From assembly GCA_016713425.1 (NCBI GenBank), contig JADJPE010000005.1, forward strand, positions 7,174,001 to 7,238,000: a DNA stretch of 64,000 nt. The letters are read 5' to 3'. The notes under the pieces were generated by a model. The model was given only the letters and a program-made list of their open reading frames with translations, had not been told where the DNA came from and searched no databases. Every line of letters starts with the position of its first letter. Within the stretch, counting starts at the first letter, position 1. This DNA comes from Deltaproteobacteria bacterium (lineage in GTDB: Bacteria; Myxococcota; Kuafuiibacteriia; Kuafuiibacteriales; Kuafuiibacteriaceae). The translations under genes were made by a program, and so were the position numbers. Shown piece by piece: positions 62,991 to 64,000 of this stretch.

Positions 62991-63267
62991 ATGCCTACAC
63001 ACCAAGCCGAAGTCCACCACGCCGAAGACGTCGAGGCTGTGCTGCACGCGCGTGGCTTCGACCACCTTCGAGCACGCAAGTACGGCACTGCGGTCATCCT
63101 CGAGTCCGGCCCAAAGGCCGACCCGATGAAGCACCTGCGTTTGCGACGCGACACAGTGCACCTTTGGTGTCTCGACTTCGCGAAGCACACCGGGAAATGG
63201 GAGAAGACGCCTTTCCGGGCGACGCTCGACGAACTCCTCGAGCTGGTGACAACCCAGCTCCCGAGGC
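62991..63267 (+). CDS. small hypothetical protein downstream of IS630 transposase
   Basis: About 92 gene-like residues from the ATG at 62991, seven bases after the transposase stop: VEAVLHARGFDHLRARKYGT, LRRDTVHLWCLDFAKHTGKW and ATLDELLELVTTQLP. The frame then runs into the antisense of the reverse transcriptase fragment at about 63267, so the end may be truncated. It could be a passenger of the IS630 element or a host gene. Not recognised. Confidence 0.4.
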
Positions 63268-64000
63268 CGAGAAAGTCGAACGTATCCGGTGCTCCGAATC
63301 CTCGACGTGCTCGGTTCGCGGCAGCGGACCGCCCGAACTCCACAACTCGCGTCTTCTCGGAGTGCAGCTCCAGCGCGAACTTCGCGAGGCGCTCGCGTAG
63401 CTCTTTGTGGAACGTCTCGGCGTCTTTCCGATGCTCGAATCCGATCAAGAAGTCGTCAGCAAAGCGCACAATGACGACGTCACCATGCGCCCGTCGCTTC
63501 CTCCACTGCTGGACCCACAGGTCGAGGACGTAGTGCAGATACAGGTTCGACAGCAGGGGCGAGATCGTCGCTCCCTGCGGCGCTCCTTGGTCGCTTTCCG
63601 TCCAGTGCCCGTCGTGCAGGACACCCGCACCCAGCCATTTCTGGATGAGTCGAATGATCCTTCGGTCACCAATCCGGTGCTCGACAAACTTCACCAACCA
63701 CCCGTGGTCCAGGGTTCCGAAGAAGTCCCGGAGGTCGGCGTCGAGCCACCAATTCACTCTACTTCGTTTGATCGCGGTCGCGAGCGCGTCCAGTGCATCG
63801 TGCTGGCTACGCCCGGGTCGAAATCCATACGAAAAGCCGAGAAAATCAGTCTCAAAAACGGCGTTCAAGATATCGACGACGGACCGCTGGACGATCTTGT
63901 CTTCCAACACAGCGATGCCGAGCGGCCGTTGCCGCCCGTCCGCCTTCGGTATGAACACTCGCCGAGATGGCTTTGCTCGGTACGCTCCACGATGCAATCG
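63268..64000 (-). pseudogene. group II intron reverse transcriptase, C-terminus truncated
   Basis: The minus strand encodes RT blocks RRVFIPKADGRQRPLGIAVL, YGFRPGRSQHDALDAL, DADLRDFFGTLDH, GAPQGATISPLLSNLYLHY and the catalytic box VIVRFADDFLIGFE. The match stops after PDTFDFLG at about 63268, so the thumb, maturase and endonuclease parts are missing. The N-terminal side continues past the window end. The open frame downstream to 62045 is antisense to the IS630 gene and not part of it. Confidence 0.85.

Noticed and set aside
62045..63997. A 650-residue minus-strand open frame
   Set aside because: Only the part from 63268 upward is reverse transcriptase; the rest is antisense to the IS630 transposase and the small gene at 62991.

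Overview
The window is GC-rich DNA with the look of a large-genome deltaproteobacterium, most likely a myxobacterium of the Polyangia/Sandaracinus type. The basis is composition, a secreted lipoprotein with a long Asp/Gly-rich linker, an RCC1-repeat gene, an orphan type II secretion GspC, and very many decaying insertion sequences. This placement is inference; no rRNA or housekeeping marker is present. I found no tRNA, rRNA or CRISPR array.

Layout. 0.2-2.8 kb: an IS110 transposase and IS91-like copy 1. 2.9-14.8 kb: a five-gene minus-strand operon with a SNF2/DUF3883 helicase, a DUF1156-type DNA methyltransferase, a DUF499-type ATPase, a winged-helix-like protein and a PD-(D/E)xK nuclease-like protein. 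It is a DISARM/Hma-related anti-phage module in organisation. 15.0-17.2 kb: a membrane coiled-coil protein, a serine recombinase with a palindromic candidate core site, and a small winged-helix protein. 17.3-22.7 kb: two more IS91-like copies that truncate a lipoprotein glycosidase gene and an ABC ATPase gene. 23.1-28.3 kb: a plus-strand operon of dynamin-like GTPase, small helical protein and SNF2 helicase, with ATGA stop/start overlaps at both junctions. This is the best candidate for an undescribed system.

28.6-37.5 kb: a transposase remnant, a chimeric SDR gene, an arsR-acr3-arsC arsenic operon, two frameshifted secreted-protein genes, IS66 debris, a cytochrome c'-like lipoprotein and a MarR regulator with twin palindromic operators. 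37.8-46.5 kb: transposon debris, an SMI1/endonuclease V pair, a voltage-gated K+ channel coupled to a DEDDh exonuclease-BRCT protein, a membrane coiled-coil DUF4041/GIY-YIG protein, and a divergent Mrr-like protein. This is a second plausible defence or DNA-processing cluster.

46.6-53 kb: a decayed IS3 element, 86-bp tandem repeats, and an IS21-type istA/istB unit apparently linked to ParB-like and zinc-binding genes. 53-64 kb: a mosaic of gene fragments (RCC1, PHP phosphoesterase, phage terminase, tyrosine integrase, alkaline-phosphatase-like enzyme, VOC protein) with some intact genes (gspC, a P-loop kinase, a YCII/DGPF protein, an IS630 transposase). It ends in a truncated group II intron reverse transcriptase.

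Overall this is accessory DNA: two or three intact defence-like operons embedded in a graveyard of insertion sequences. Several frameshifts coincide with C/G homopolymers, so some pseudogene calls could be sequencing error.
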